A DNA stretch of 64,000 nt from JAWXCE01 sp033764775 (GCA_033764775.1 JANRIQ010000027.1:62001-126000), one strand, 5' to 3'. Shown: positions 15,258 through 23,980, counted from the first letter of the stretch. The notes: generated by a model from the letters alone, not told the origin. Numbers and translations are program-made.

Positions 15258-16393
15258 GCTTTCTCTCCTGTCAGGCTCGGATGGACGATTTTGCCGTCGC
15301 GGGCGATGAGCGTGCCCTTGACGATCTCGTCGTCCCAGTTGATGGCGATGGTCTTGGTTTTCTTGTCCCACAGCGTTTCGATGAAGGCGTAGAGGTTGCG
15401 CGCGTAAAGGCTCGACGCATTGCCTGGCACGCGGCCCGGCAAATTCAGCAGGCCCATGATGCGCACGCCGTTGTGCTCGACGATCTCGCCGGGCTTGGTC
15501 AGTTCACAATTGCCGCCGCGCTCGGCCGCCAGATCGACGACGATGGAGCCGGGCTTCATGCTCTCCACCATAGCGCGGGTGACGAGGCGCGGCGCCGGAC
15601 GGCCGGGGATGAGCGCCGTGGTGATGACGATGTCCTGGCCCGCGATATGGCTGGCGACCAGTTCCGCCTGCTTCTTCTGGTAGGCCTCCGACATGGGCTT
15701 GGCGTAACCCGCCGCCGTCTCGGCCTGTTTGAACTCCTCGTCCTCCACGGCCACGAACTTGGCGCCGAGCGAGGCGACCTGCTCTTTCGCCGCCGGGCGC
15801 ACGTCCGTCGCCGAGACGACCGCACCCATGCGCCGCGCCGTCGCGATGGCCTGCAGACCCGCCACGCCCGCGCCCATGATGAAAATGCGCGCCGCAGGCA
15901 CCGTGCCCGCCGCCGTCATCATCATCGGCATGGCGCGCTCGAACGCGGCGGCCGCATCCACCACGGCCTTGTATCCAGCGAGGTTGGCCTGGGAGGAAAG
16001 CACGTCCATGGATTGCGCGCGGGTGATGCGCGGCATGAACTCCATGGCGAAGGCCACCGCGCCCGTAGAGGCGAGCGCTTCGAGCCCCGCCTTATCGCCG
16101 AACGGATCGAGATTGGCTGCGACGAACGCGCCTTGCTTGAGCGACGCAGCCTGCTCCGCTGTGGGGCGGCCGACCTTCAGAACGATGTCCGCGCCCGACA
16201 GGGCCGCCGCGTCCGAGCCGACAATCTCAGCGCCCGCCTCTTTATAAAGCGCATCGGAGAAATTTGAGCGTTTGCCAACTCCCGCCGGCGCCTTCACCGC
16301 GAACCCCAAACCGGAGAATTTCTTCGCCGTCTCCGGCGACAGCGCCACCCGCGCTTCGTCCGGCCCCTCTGATGCGACCCCAATGACAGCCAT
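15254..16393 (-). CDS. pntAa: NAD(P) transhydrogenase subunit alpha part 1 (NAD-binding domain)
   Basis: 379 residues, soluble dI domain that binds NAD(H). It resembles alanine dehydrogenase: EGPDEARVALSPETAKKF at the N terminus, IFIMGAGVAGLQAIATARRMGA for the Rossmann fold with DVRP as the second-strand acidic region, and IVVDLAAERGGNCELT. It stops where membrane-bound PntA would continue, so the alpha subunit is split as in Rhodospirillum rubrum. A microprotein gene lies 48 bases upstream on the same strand. Confidence 0.94.
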   Translation of the reverse strand: MAVIGVASEGPDEARVALSPETAKKFSGLGFAVKAPAGVGKRSNFSDALYKEAGAEIVGSDAAALSGADIVLKVGRPTAEQAASLKQGAFVAANLDPFGDKAGLEALASTGAVAFAMEFMPRITRAQSMDVLSSQANLAGYKAVVDAAAAFERAMPMMMTAAGTVPAARIFIMGAGVAGLQAIATARRMGAVVSATDVRPAAKEQVASLGAKFVAVEDEEFKQAETAAGYAKPMSEAYQKKQAELVASHIAGQDIVITTALIPGRPAPRLVTRAMVESMKPGSIVVDLAAERGGNCELTKPGEIVEHNGVRIMGLLNLPGRVPGNASSLYARNLYAFIETLWDKKTKTIAINWDDEIVKGTLIARDGKIVHPSLTGEKA

Positions 16394-16441
16394 GCAGCAC
16401 CTGTGGTGATGTAAAAGACGAAACGACGGGACGACACGCGG

Positions 16442-16585
16442 TTAAAGCAGAAAGACCGCCATGCCGATGAGAATGGCGACCACGGCGGCGGTGCCGTACT
16501 TCACGAGCTTGATGAAAAAGGCGTATGTGCCCTTGTGCGCCTCATAATCCATGTTTGGATTGCCGCCGTCCATATCGACGCTCAT
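16442..16585 (-). CDS. aa3-type cytochrome c oxidase subunit IV-like microprotein
   Basis: 47 residues, below the size at which ORFs are usually reported. The polar N terminus has NPNMDYEAHKGTYAFFIKLV and the rest is a single membrane helix (YGTAAVVAILIGMAVFLL), matching the bacterial aa3-type oxidase subunit IV family (COX4_pro_2), whose hallmark is a D/M-x-x-H-x-x-TY-x-x-F segment before one helix. A GGAGG precedes the ATG. It heads the pnt locus, a placement seen in other alphaproteobacteria, so it may act with the transhydrogenase rather than the oxidase. Confidence 0.75.
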   Translation of the reverse strand: MSVDMDGGNPNMDYEAHKGTYAFFIKLVKYGTAAVVAILIGMAVFLL

Positions 16586-16756
16586 TTTTTCCTCCGCGCT
16601 TCGTTCGCCGCCACGTGTTTACCGCAAATTTGCATATTTTCATCCACAGGCCAAGCCTTGAACTGGTTCGTCCAGATGTTAGAAGAGCGGGGTCTGAAAA
16701 ACCGCGTCATCGCAACACGCTTCTCAAAATCATACAGTTTCAGGGGGACTACCAAC

Positions 16757-17359
16757 ATGTCACGAGTCACTGCGCGCGTGTCCGCCGCGCTCGCCGCTCT
16801 CGCCGTTTCCTGCGCGTTCGGTGGCGCAGCCGTCGCCGATGCGACCGAAAAAGAGCGTTTGAAGAAGTGTGAAGTCGATCTCTGCACGATCATCGCGGAG
16901 AAGAAAAAGGACGGCGCTGACCTGTCCTGCGATCTGTCCAAGACCTGGGCGAAAGAGGATATCTCGAAAGAGGCCGAAGAGAAAAAACTCTCATGGGGCC
17001 TTGGCGACGCCAAATGCGGTCTAAGCCTCAAAGTCGCCCGGGCGGACATCGTCAGCGCGGTGAGCGACGCCGATTACACGCTCAAAATCCCACCTCAAAA
17101 AATCGCCTGCGAAGTGGAGCAGGGCGGGACGAAATATCCCATCACTCTCAATCTCGCCCCGGTGGTGAAGTTTAAAAGCGGCGAAGCTCAGGAAGCGTCG
17201 CTCGGCGTCAGCGACATCGAGGCGGCCGCGGTGATCAAGGGCGTGATCTGGACGGCGGCCAAGATGGAGGAGAATTTCGGCATCTTCCACCAGGACATCC
17301 TGAAGGACATCAACAAGTTCATCAGCAAGAAGTGCCCGAAAACCCTGGCTGAAAAGTAA
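16757..17359 (+). CDS. Cysteine-containing exported protein, unknown function
   Basis: 200 residues. A clear signal peptide (about 1-27, ending AAVADA) precedes a mature domain with six cysteines (KKCEVDLC, LSCDLS, AKCGLS, IACEVE, KKCPKT), enough for three disulfides in the periplasm. Charged Lys/Glu stretches alternate with beta-like segments (YPITLNLAPVVKFKSG). ATG 16757 has CAGGGGGA upstream and begins the signal peptide; the frame is open further upstream without family-like sequence. Not recognised. Confidence 0.7.
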   Translation: MSRVTARVSAALAALAVSCAFGGAAVADATEKERLKKCEVDLCTIIAEKKKDGADLSCDLSKTWAKEDISKEAEEKKLSWGLGDAKCGLSLKVARADIVSAVSDADYTLKIPPQKIACEVEQGGTKYPITLNLAPVVKFKSGEAQEASLGVSDIEAAAVIKGVIWTAAKMEENFGIFHQDILKDINKFISKKCPKTLAEK

Positions 17360-17365
17360 ACCTGC

Positions 17366-17387
17366 GCGCGGCGCTCAGGCGCCGCGC
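17366..17387. terminator. Stem-loop between convergent genes, probable bidirectional terminator
   Basis: Perfect 9-base arms GCGCGGCGC and GCGCCGCGC around TCAG, lying between two convergent stop codons. No T-run on either side, so termination may be weak or Rho-assisted. Confidence 0.5.
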
Positions 17388-17402
17388 AATTCCTCGCCCG
17401 GC

Positions 17403-17678
17403 CTATTGCTTGTAGGCCGTCACCGCGGCAAGCAAGGGCGCCAGGACGCCCTCGTCGTTGTCCGCATCCTCGGCGGCGCGCCCCACGGCCTCGTAAAACA
17501 CCTCATGAGCGGCGCCCTGGATGTCCCGCACCTCGGCCAACGCGTGATAGATCAACACAGCCGGGCTGGCGAACGCCGGGTCGCCCTCCATAGCCTCCAA
17601 GACCAGCTGGAGTTGGGCGATCATCACCGGCACGGCCATTTTGGCGGTTTTCGCACCGCATGCGATTTTTGTCTTCAT
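17403..17678 (-). CDS. Small soluble hypothetical protein
   Basis: 91 residues, mostly helical by appearance (MIAQLQLVLEAMEGDP, AVLIYHALAEVRDIQGAAHEVFYEAVGRAAED). A good ribosome-binding site GAGGG lies directly before the ATG. No signal peptide, no membrane segment, no family recognised. It has no close same-strand neighbour. Confidence 0.5.
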   Translation of the reverse strand: MKTKIACGAKTAKMAVPVMIAQLQLVLEAMEGDPAFASPAVLIYHALAEVRDIQGAAHEVFYEAVGRAAEDADNDEGVLAPLLAAVTAYKQ

Positions 17679-17917
17679 TTTCCCTCAACGCATCACGTGT
17701 GAACGACTGCGCGGTGGCCATAGGACATCGGCGCCCGGTCACGCTCGCTCTTGCCCCCTCGCGAGGCGGGAACTGCGTCAGGCTCTTGGTTATGTGAATT
17801 TTGCACGAAAAACTCGAACAGGCTAATCGCCGATGACTCACCTTCGTCAAACTTTATTCACATGGCCGCCACCTTGCAAACACATAAGCTGGCCCGTAAG
17901 AAAAAGTTTAGAATAAG

Positions 17918-18826
17918 TTATTTTGCATTCATATGGGATTGCGCCCGACGCGGAAACGTTATGTCCCGCTCTAGCCCAAAGCGTGCTTCGCCGCGCCGCC
18001 GCAACAGGAAGCGCATCTGGTCGGCGCCGATCTCGGCAAGCCAATAACCATTCGGTTCGCCCCGCAGACGGTTCGAGAGGGCGGTCGGCGCGCCCAGGGC
18101 GATGCGCGGGGCGCCGGCGGCCTCGAACGCGTGCGCGAACCCGCGATGAACGTGGCCGGACATGAACAGCTCCGCGCCCGCGTCCGTCAGCGCGTTGACC
18201 GCCGCCTCAGCCCCGATGGCCGGGCGCACGTAGGGCGGCGCGTTGGCGCCGAGCGAGAGCGGATGGTGCGAAACCACCGCGCGAAACGTCTGCGGCGCCC
18301 CGCCGCTCAAACGCTCGACGGCCGCCGCCACCCCGCGCGGGCGCGCCACGCCCTCCTGCCACTTTAGATGCGGCTGCCACGACCGCGTGGTGTTCAGCCC
18401 GGCGATGACGACGGCGCCAGCGTCGTAAACCGGCTCCAACGGCCCGCCGCCAAGCGCGGAGAACCGGCGGTACGGATTGAAAAAGCGCTCCCACAGATTG
18501 ACATAGGGCAGATCGTGATTGCCGGGCAGCACCATTTTCTCGGTCTTGAGCGCGTCGAGCCACTCCCGCGCCGCGTCGAACTCACGCGACCGCGCCCGCA
18601 ATGTGAGGTCTCCGGCGATGATGACGAGGTCGGGCGCGCTCTCGGCGAGATCGTCGTGCAGCGCGGCGGCAAGGCCATCGGGCACGCTGCCGAAATGGAG
18701 ATCCGCGACGAGCGCGAAGCGAAAGGGAGCGCCGCCCGCGAGCGGCGCCGGAGCTGCGTCGGGCGCCTTGGCCGCGCGTTCGGCTGCAGGGGAAACGTCG
18801 GCGGTTTTGCGCGCGGTGTCGATCAC
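17918..18826 (-). CDS. Metallophosphoesterase (calcineurin-like)
   Basis: 302 residues. All five phosphoesterase blocks are visible: VADLHFG (DxH), GDLT (GDxx), GNHD, SHHPLS and GHVHRG (GHxH), which bind a dinuclear metal centre that hydrolyses phosphomono- or diesters. The first 40 residues are Ala/Pro-rich and not conserved-looking. The proposed start is a GTG (18826) overlapping the argC TGA by 4 bases, which indicates coupling to argC; a longer frame would run deep into argC. Substrate cannot be told; cyclic-nucleotide-type and UDP-lipid-type relatives both exist. Confidence 0.8.
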   Translation of the reverse strand: MIDTARKTADVSPAAERAAKAPDAAPAPLAGGAPFRFALVADLHFGSVPDGLAAALHDDLAESAPDLVIIAGDLTLRARSREFDAAREWLDALKTEKMVLPGNHDLPYVNLWERFFNPYRRFSALGGGPLEPVYDAGAVVIAGLNTTRSWQPHLKWQEGVARPRGVAAAVERLSGGAPQTFRAVVSHHPLSLGANAPPYVRPAIGAEAAVNALTDAGAELFMSGHVHRGFAHAFEAAGAPRIALGAPTALSNRLRGEPNGYWLAEIGADQMRFLLRRRGEARFGLERDITFPRRAQSHMNAK

Positions 18827-19863
18827 GGGAATGTCGGCAGCTGCATGAGGCCGGTGGTTTCCTCGAGGCCGAACATCACGTTGAAATTCTGAAGGGCCTG
18901 GCCGGCTGAGCCTTTGACCAAATTGTCGATGGCCGAGACGACGATCGCGCGGCCCTTCAGCCGATCCTCGAAAACGCCGATGAGGCACATGTTCGAGCCG
19001 CGCACATACTGCGTCGCGGGAACTCCGCCGGCCTCCATCACGCGCACGAACGGCTCGCCCGCATAGCGATCGCGGAGCGCGGCCCGCAAAGTGTCGGCTG
19101 TGGCGCCGCCGTAAAGACGCACATAGGCCGTCACCAGCTCGCCCCGGCTCATGGGCGTGAGATGCGGCGTGAAGTTGACGAGAAGCGGCCGCCCCGCCGC
19201 CGCGATCAGCTCCTGCTCGATCTCCGGCGCGTGGCGGTGGCTGGCGATGCTGTAGGGCGAGACGCCCTCCCCGGCCTCCGAGAACAGGATGTTTTGCTTC
19301 AGGCTGCGACCCGCGCCCGACACGCCCGATTTGGCGTCGATGATAATGTCGTCCGCCTCGATGAGGCCGCCGGAGACGAGCGGAAGCAGGGCGAGCAGCG
19401 CCGCCGTCGGGTAACAGCCCGGGCAGGCGACGAGGCGCGCCGCGGCGACGGCTGCGCGGTTGTGCTCGGTCAGGCCGTAGGCCGCCCGCTCAAGCAGCCC
19501 CGCGGCGCCGTGCTCGCGGCCGTACCACTCGGCGTAAACGCCCGTGTCCCTCAGCCGGAAGTCGGCGGACATGTCGATGACTTTGACGCTCTCTGGCAGG
19601 CCGACGATCACATCCTGCGCCGTGCCGTGGGGCAAGCCGCAGAACACCGCGTCGCACGACGCCAAGTCCGCGTCCTCAACCTTCATGAGCTGGCGCTCGC
19701 CCAGAAAGGCGAGATGCGGAAACACATCCGCCAGCGGCCTGCCCGCGTGCGTGTTGGCGGCCAGAGGGCCCAACTCCACATTTGGGTGACGCGCGGCGAG
19801 GCGTATAAGGTCGGCGCCCGTATATCCGCTCGCGCCGATGACGCCAATGCGCAAGTTATGCAT
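18823..19863 (-). CDS. argC: N-acetyl-gamma-glutamyl-phosphate reductase
   Basis: 346 residues. Third step of arginine synthesis, NADPH-dependent. RIGVIGASGYTGADLIRL is the Rossmann start, GLPHGTAQ and VIDMSADFRLRD are typical, and the catalytic Cys150 lies in ACPGCYPTAALLAL. C-terminal family sequence is PHLTPMSRGELVTAYVRL. A ribosomal protein operon terminates just upstream. Confidence 0.95.
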   Translation of the reverse strand: MHNLRIGVIGASGYTGADLIRLAARHPNVELGPLAANTHAGRPLADVFPHLAFLGERQLMKVEDADLASCDAVFCGLPHGTAQDVIVGLPESVKVIDMSADFRLRDTGVYAEWYGREHGAAGLLERAAYGLTEHNRAAVAAARLVACPGCYPTAALLALLPLVSGGLIEADDIIIDAKSGVSGAGRSLKQNILFSEAGEGVSPYSIASHRHAPEIEQELIAAAGRPLLVNFTPHLTPMSRGELVTAYVRLYGGATADTLRAALRDRYAGEPFVRVMEAGGVPATQYVRGSNMCLIGVFEDRLKGRAIVVSAIDNLVKGSAGQALQNFNVMFGLEETTGLMQLPTFP

Positions 19864-19911
19864 GACCGCCCTCTCCTCGCTTCTATCCCGTCAGATACGG
19901 ATGTTCCGCGC

Positions 19912-19942
19912 AAATAAAAAGCCCGCGACAAGGCGCGGGCTT
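19912..19942 (-). terminator. Rho-independent terminator of rplM-rpsI
   Basis: On the minus strand AAGCCCGCG and CGCGGGCTT pair perfectly around CCTTGT and are followed by TTTTTATTT. It lies 27 bases after the rpsI stop. Confidence 0.9.
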
Positions 19943-19968
19943 GATCCTTGCTCGACCGCCGCGACGCG

Positions 19969-20427
19969 TCAGCGCTTGGAGAACTGGAAGCTGCGGCGCG
20001 CTTTCGCCCTGCCGAACTTCTTGCGCTCCACCGTGCGGCTGTCGCGGGTGAGGAAGCCGGCGCGCTTCAAAACGCCGCGCAGCTCCGGCTCGTAATAGGT
20101 CAGCGCCTTCGAGATGCCGTGACGCACCGCGCCCGCTTGCCCCGAAAGGCCGCCGCCGGACACCGTGCAGATCACGTCATACTGGCTCGAACGCTGGGCT
20201 GTGACGAGCGGCTGCTTCAGGATCATCTGCAGCACCGGGCGCGCGAAATAAGCCGCGACGTCTTTCTCGTTCACCACGATCTTGCCGTGGCCGGGCTTCA
20301 CCCAAACGCGCGCGACGGCGTCCTTGCGCTTGCCCGTGGCGTAGGCGCGGCCGAACTTGTCCAGCTTTTGCACATGGACGGGTGCGGCGGGCGCGGAGGC
20401 GGGCGCCATGCTTTGCAGATCGGCCAT
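19969..20427 (-). CDS. rpsI: 30S ribosomal protein S9
   Basis: 152 residues. GRAYATGKRKDAVARVW, VNEKDVAAYFARP and the C-terminal RKKFGRAKARRSFQFSKR (with the terminal KR contacting P-site tRNA) identify S9. It has an N-terminal Ala/Pro-rich extension of about 20 residues. Its ATG shares one base with the rplM stop (TAATG). Confidence 0.96.
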   Translation of the reverse strand: MADLQSMAPASAPAAPVHVQKLDKFGRAYATGKRKDAVARVWVKPGHGKIVVNEKDVAAYFARPVLQMILKQPLVTAQRSSQYDVICTVSGGGLSGQAGAVRHGISKALTYYEPELRGVLKRAGFLTRDSRTVERKKFGRAKARRSFQFSKR

Positions 20428-20894
20428 TATCTCACCCTCGCCGTGTTCTTTTTGTTCATGGAGGCTACGTCCAGCACCTCCGGATTTTGCGCTTCATGCG
20501 GATGCTCCGGCCCGGCGTAGATACGCAGGTTCGTCATCTGTTTGCGCTTCAGCGAGCGGCCGGGCAGCATGCGCTCCACCGCTTTCTCCAACACGCGCTC
20601 GGGGAAGCGACCGTCGAGGATCTTGTCGGCGGTGCGGGCCTTGATGCCGCCTGGATGCCCCGTGTGCCAGTAGTAGATCTTGTCCGTGCGCTTGGCGCCG
20701 GTGAACACGACCTTGTCGGCGTTGACGACGATGATGTTGTCGCCGCAGTCCATGTGCGGCGTGAACGTCGCCTTATGCTTGCCGCGCAGGCGCATGGCGA
20801 TGACCGAGGCGAGGCGGCCGACGACGAGGCCCTTGCCGTCGATCAGCACCCACTTTTTCTCGATCTCCGATGGTTTGGCGGAGTAGGTTTTCAT
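20427..20894 (-). CDS. rplM: 50S ribosomal protein L13
   Basis: 155 residues. KWVLIDGKGLVVGRLASVIAMRLRGKHK, NIIVVNADKVVFTGAKRTDKIYY and RFPERVLEKAVERMLP are diagnostic. L13 is an early assembly protein of the large subunit. First gene of rplM-rpsI, with a recognisable promoter 33-62 bases upstream. Confidence 0.96.
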   Translation of the reverse strand: MKTYSAKPSEIEKKWVLIDGKGLVVGRLASVIAMRLRGKHKATFTPHMDCGDNIIVVNADKVVFTGAKRTDKIYYWHTGHPGGIKARTADKILDGRFPERVLEKAVERMLPGRSLKRKQMTNLRIYAGPEHPHEAQNPEVLDVASMNKKNTARVR

Positions 20895-20926
20895 GTGCGG
20901 GATGTCCGAGCCTTCAATAAGACGCG

Positions 20927-20956
20927 TTTCTAGCCCCCGCGCTCAATTTTTGTCAA
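20927..20956 (-). promoter_or_regulatory. Promoter of rplM-rpsI
   Basis: On the minus strand a perfect TTGACA (20956-20951) is followed after 18 bases by TAGAAA (20932-20927), 33 bases before the rplM ATG. Confidence 0.55.
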
Positions 20957-21006
20957 GATAAGCATGGCGTCGAAAGGCTTTAGCCTTGTGGTAAAATGAA
21001 ACCACA

Positions 21007-21441
21007 CTAGTGGGGCGGGATCGAGTAGGTGGAGGTCGCGTGCGCCGCCATCTCGCTCTCCCCCTCCGAGAGCATCTCCACGTCGCCCACCGCGAGCCGC
21101 GAGCCGAGCTTGATGATGCGCGCATGGGCCAGCATGGGCGACGGGGCCGGACGGCGGAGGAAGTTGATGTTGAGGTTGGTCGTGACGGCGAGCGCGACGG
21201 GGCCGATAGCCGAGAGCACGGCGGCGTACATCGCCAGATCGGCGAGCGTGAACATCGCCGGGCCGGAGATTGTGCCGCCTGGGCGCAACAATCGCGGGGC
21301 CGGCTCCATGCGCAACGTCGCGCGCCCGTCTCCAGCCGCGACCACCTCGATCACGCGTCCGTCCTGATAAACCTGCGGGAACTCGCGCTCCCAAAACAGA
21401 GTGATCTCGGCGGCGCTCATGCCCACGCGCGCTTTCGCCAT
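21007..21441 (-). CDS. Hotdog-fold thioesterase (PaaI family)
   Basis: 144 residues. LRPGGTISGPAMFTLADLAMYAAV is the hotdog helix with the PaaI-type HGG-like region replaced by RPGGTISG; the C-terminal strands include TTNLNINFLRRP and GDVEMLSEGE. Such enzymes hydrolyse acyl-CoA thioesters. Its position next to rplM recurs in Rhizobiales. Internal ATG 21420 is an alternative start. Confidence 0.75.
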   Translation of the reverse strand: MAKARVGMSAAEITLFWEREFPQVYQDGRVIEVVAAGDGRATLRMEPAPRLLRPGGTISGPAMFTLADLAMYAAVLSAIGPVALAVTTNLNINFLRRPAPSPMLAHARIIKLGSRLAVGDVEMLSEGESEMAAHATSTYSIPPH

Positions 21442-21555
21442 TTTCGCCTGCTTTCAAGCCATGGCGCCTAGCTATGGGCGCCGTTTGGCTTTAACGTTAT
21501 GGCGATTAGCGCACAGGGCGCAAGGAGGGGGAGCCTTGCGCGCAGGGAGACGGAT

Positions 21556-22134
21556 ATGAAAAGGACGTTTAGCGCCGCCGCAAGGGCGGTTTGCGCCGTG
21601 GCCGTGGCGTTCGCGGCGATGGTCTTCACCCAGCCGGCGGCGGCCGACGCGAAACCGATCGTGCTGACGAAGGACAGCGTGCAGCGCGTCATCGACAGCT
21701 TTCCGCGCATCCGCATCTTGGCGGCGTCGCAGGCGCTCTCGAAAGGCAAGGACCTCTCGAAGGTGAAAAGCCCGCTCGAAGCGGTCATGAAGTTCGCCGG
21801 CGACGAAGAGGTGCGCGCGCAGGCGAATTCGGCCGTGCAGGCCCACGGCTTCAAGGATTTCGAGGAGTGGGCGCGCATCGCGCGGGCGACGGCTGCGGCC
21901 TATCTGCACGTTAAAACCGGCGGTTCGCGTCAGGATGTGGAGAAGGCCGCCGACAAGGCGCTGAGCGATTTGAAGGACTCCGGCCTGCTTACGGAAAAGC
22001 AGATGCGCAAGCTGGAGAAAAAGGCGCGCAAACAGCTTGAAGAAGACGGCCTCCTGAACGCCACGCCGGAGAACATCGCGACGGTGAAGTCCATGGAGAA
22101 GGATCTGGACGCGATTGCGAAAATCGGCGGCTGA
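21556..22134 (+). CDS. Exported helical protein, unknown function
   Basis: 192 residues. A signal peptide (about 1-30, ending AAADA) is followed by an all-helical, Lys-rich body: VLTKDSVQRVIDSFPRIR, SPLEAVMKFAGDEEVRAQ, FEEWARIARATAAAYLHV and MRKLEKKARKQLEEDG. Probably periplasmic. ATG 21556 with GGGAGA upstream is preferred over 21499, which would put polar residues before the signal peptide. The spacing to the next gene is 16 bases. Not recognised. Confidence 0.65.
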   Translation: MKRTFSAAARAVCAVAVAFAAMVFTQPAAADAKPIVLTKDSVQRVIDSFPRIRILAASQALSKGKDLSKVKSPLEAVMKFAGDEEVRAQANSAVQAHGFKDFEEWARIARATAAAYLHVKTGGSRQDVEKAADKALSDLKDSGLLTEKQMRKLEKKARKQLEEDGLLNATPENIATVKSMEKDLDAIAKIGG

Positions 22135-22150
22135 TGCGGGAGGCGGCCCT

Positions 22151-22702
22151 GTGGAGCACGACCATTACGACGACGGCTACATCCGCGCGATCCTCGCATC
22201 CGTCAGAACCTTCGCCATGGTCGGGGCCAGCCCGAACCCGGTACGCCCCAGCTATTTCGTGATGAAATACCTGCTCGCGAAGGGCTATGACGTCATCCCC
22301 ATCAACCCGGGGCAGGCGGGCGCTGAAATCCTGGGCCGGCGGTGCTACGCCCGCTTGGCCGACGCGCCCGCGCCGGTCGATGTGGTCGACATCTTCCGCA
22401 ACTCGGAGGCGGCGCTCGGGGTGACGCGGGACGCCATCGCGCTCAAGGATAAGCTCGGACTGAAAGCCATCTGGATGCAGCTCACCGTGCGCAACGACGA
22501 GGCTGCGCGGCTCGCCGAGGCCGCGGGGCTGACGGTGGTGATGAACCGCTGTCCGAAGATCGAGTTCGGCCGGCTGTCCGGCGAGATCGGCTGGTCGGGC
22601 GTCAATTCGGGCGTGGTGTCGAGCCGGCGCCCGCTCATGGCGGACAAAGGCGTGCAAAACCGCAAATTGGCCTCAACTCAACCAAAACCCGAAAACCCAT
22701 GA
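22151..22702 (+). CDS. CoA-binding domain protein (YccU-like)
   Basis: 183 residues. A Rossmann-like CoA-binding domain: FAMVGASPNPVRPSYFVMKYL, GYDVIPINPG, VDVVDIFRN, then IWMQLTVRNDEAARLAEAAG and VVMNRCPKIE. This single-domain family resembles the CoA-binding part of succinyl-CoA synthetase; its role is unclear. GTG 22151 is chosen. The stop overlaps metY by 4 bases (ATGA), a pairing common in Rhizobiales. Confidence 0.8.
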   Translation: MEHDHYDDGYIRAILASVRTFAMVGASPNPVRPSYFVMKYLLAKGYDVIPINPGQAGAEILGRRCYARLADAPAPVDVVDIFRNSEAALGVTRDAIALKDKLGLKAIWMQLTVRNDEAARLAEAAGLTVVMNRCPKIEFGRLSGEIGWSGVNSGVVSSRRPLMADKGVQNRKLASTQPKPENP

Positions 22703-23979
22703 CCGAGAAACGCTCCTTCGGCTTCAACACCTTGGCGATTCACGCAGGCGCGCGGCCGGACCCGGCGACGGGCGCCCGGGTGACGCCGATCTACCAGACG
22801 ACCTCCTATGTGTTCGAGTCCGCCGAACACGCCGCGGGCCTGTTCGCGCTCGACACCTTCGGCAACATCTACAGCCGCATCGGAAACCCGACGCAAGCCG
22901 TGCTTGAGGAGCGGCTCGCGGCGCTCGAAGGCGGAACGGCGGCGCTCGCGGTCGCCTCTGGCCACGCCGCCCAGATGCTTGCCTTCCACCTGCTCTTGGA
23001 GCCGGGCGACGAGTTCATCGCCGCGCGCCAGCTTTACGGCGGCTCGGTCAACCAGTTCAACCACGCCTTCAAGCGCTTCGGATGGAGCGTGGTCTGGGCC
23101 GACGCGGAGAAGCCGGAAAGCTTCCGCGCCGCCGTGACGCCCAAGACCAAGGCCATTTTCATCGAGTCGATGGCCAATCCGGGCGGCTTGGTCGTGGACA
23201 TTCCCGCCGTCGCCGCCGTCGCGAGAGAGGCAGGCGTGCCGCTCATCGTCGACAACACGCTCGCGACCCCTTACCTCATCCGTCCGAAAGAGCACGGCGC
23301 AGACATCGTTCTGCATTCGCTGACAAAATTTCTCGGCGGGCATGGCAACTCGATCGGCGGCGCCATCGTCGACTGCGGAACGTTCGACTGGATGGGCGGC
23401 GGCCGGTATCCCATGATCTCCGCGCCCAATCCGAGCTATGGCGGCTTGAGTTTTGCGGAAACCTTCGGCGCGTTCGGCTTCGCCATCGCCGCGCGGGCGC
23501 TGTCGCTGCGCGATCTGGGGCCGGCGATTGCGCCCATGAACGCCTTCCTGATCCTCACAGGCATCGAAACGCTGCCGTTGCGCATGGCCCGGCATTGCGA
23601 AAACGCGCTCGCCGTCGCCTCGTGGCTCGAACGGCGGCCCGAGGTGGCGTGGGTCAATTACTCCGGCCTGGAAAGCCATTCCAACCACGCGCTCCAAACC
23701 CGCCTCAGCCCGAAAGGCGCCGGGGCCGTCTTCACCTTCGGCCTCAAGGGCGGCTACGAGGCGGGGGTGCGGTTCGTGTCCAAGCTGGAGCTTTTCTCGC
23801 ACCTGGCCAACATCGGCGACGTGCGCAGCCTGGTGATCCATCCGGCGTCCACCACGCACCGGCAGTTGACGCCGGAGCAGCGGACGTCGGCGGGCGCAGG
23901 CGACGATGTGGTGCGTCTCTCCATCGGACTCGAGGACGCCGACGACCTGATCGCCGATCTGGCTCAGGCGCTCGCGTAG
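22699..23979 (+). CDS. metY: O-acetylhomoserine sulfhydrylase / aminocarboxypropyltransferase
   Basis: 426 residues. PLP enzyme that makes homocysteine from O-acetylhomoserine and sulfide (or methionine from methanethiol). The Cys/Met metabolism fold is plain: TLAIHAGARPDPATGARVTP, YSRIGNPTQAVLEERLAALE, the Schiff-base Lys210 in HSLTKFLGGHGN, and the C-terminal IGDVRSLVIHPASTTHRQL and VRLSIGLEDADDL. Only genes of sulfur assimilation or CoA binding are coupled to it. The stop is followed directly by a palindromic repeat element. Confidence 0.93.
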   Translation: MTEKRSFGFNTLAIHAGARPDPATGARVTPIYQTTSYVFESAEHAAGLFALDTFGNIYSRIGNPTQAVLEERLAALEGGTAALAVASGHAAQMLAFHLLLEPGDEFIAARQLYGGSVNQFNHAFKRFGWSVVWADAEKPESFRAAVTPKTKAIFIESMANPGGLVVDIPAVAAVAREAGVPLIVDNTLATPYLIRPKEHGADIVLHSLTKFLGGHGNSIGGAIVDCGTFDWMGGGRYPMISAPNPSYGGLSFAETFGAFGFAIAARALSLRDLGPAIAPMNAFLILTGIETLPLRMARHCENALAVASWLERRPEVAWVNYSGLESHSNHALQTRLSPKGAGAVFTFGLKGGYEAGVRFVSKLELFSHLANIGDVRSLVIHPASTTHRQLTPEQRTSAGAGDDVVRLSIGLEDADDLIADLAQALA

Positions 23980-23980
23980 A

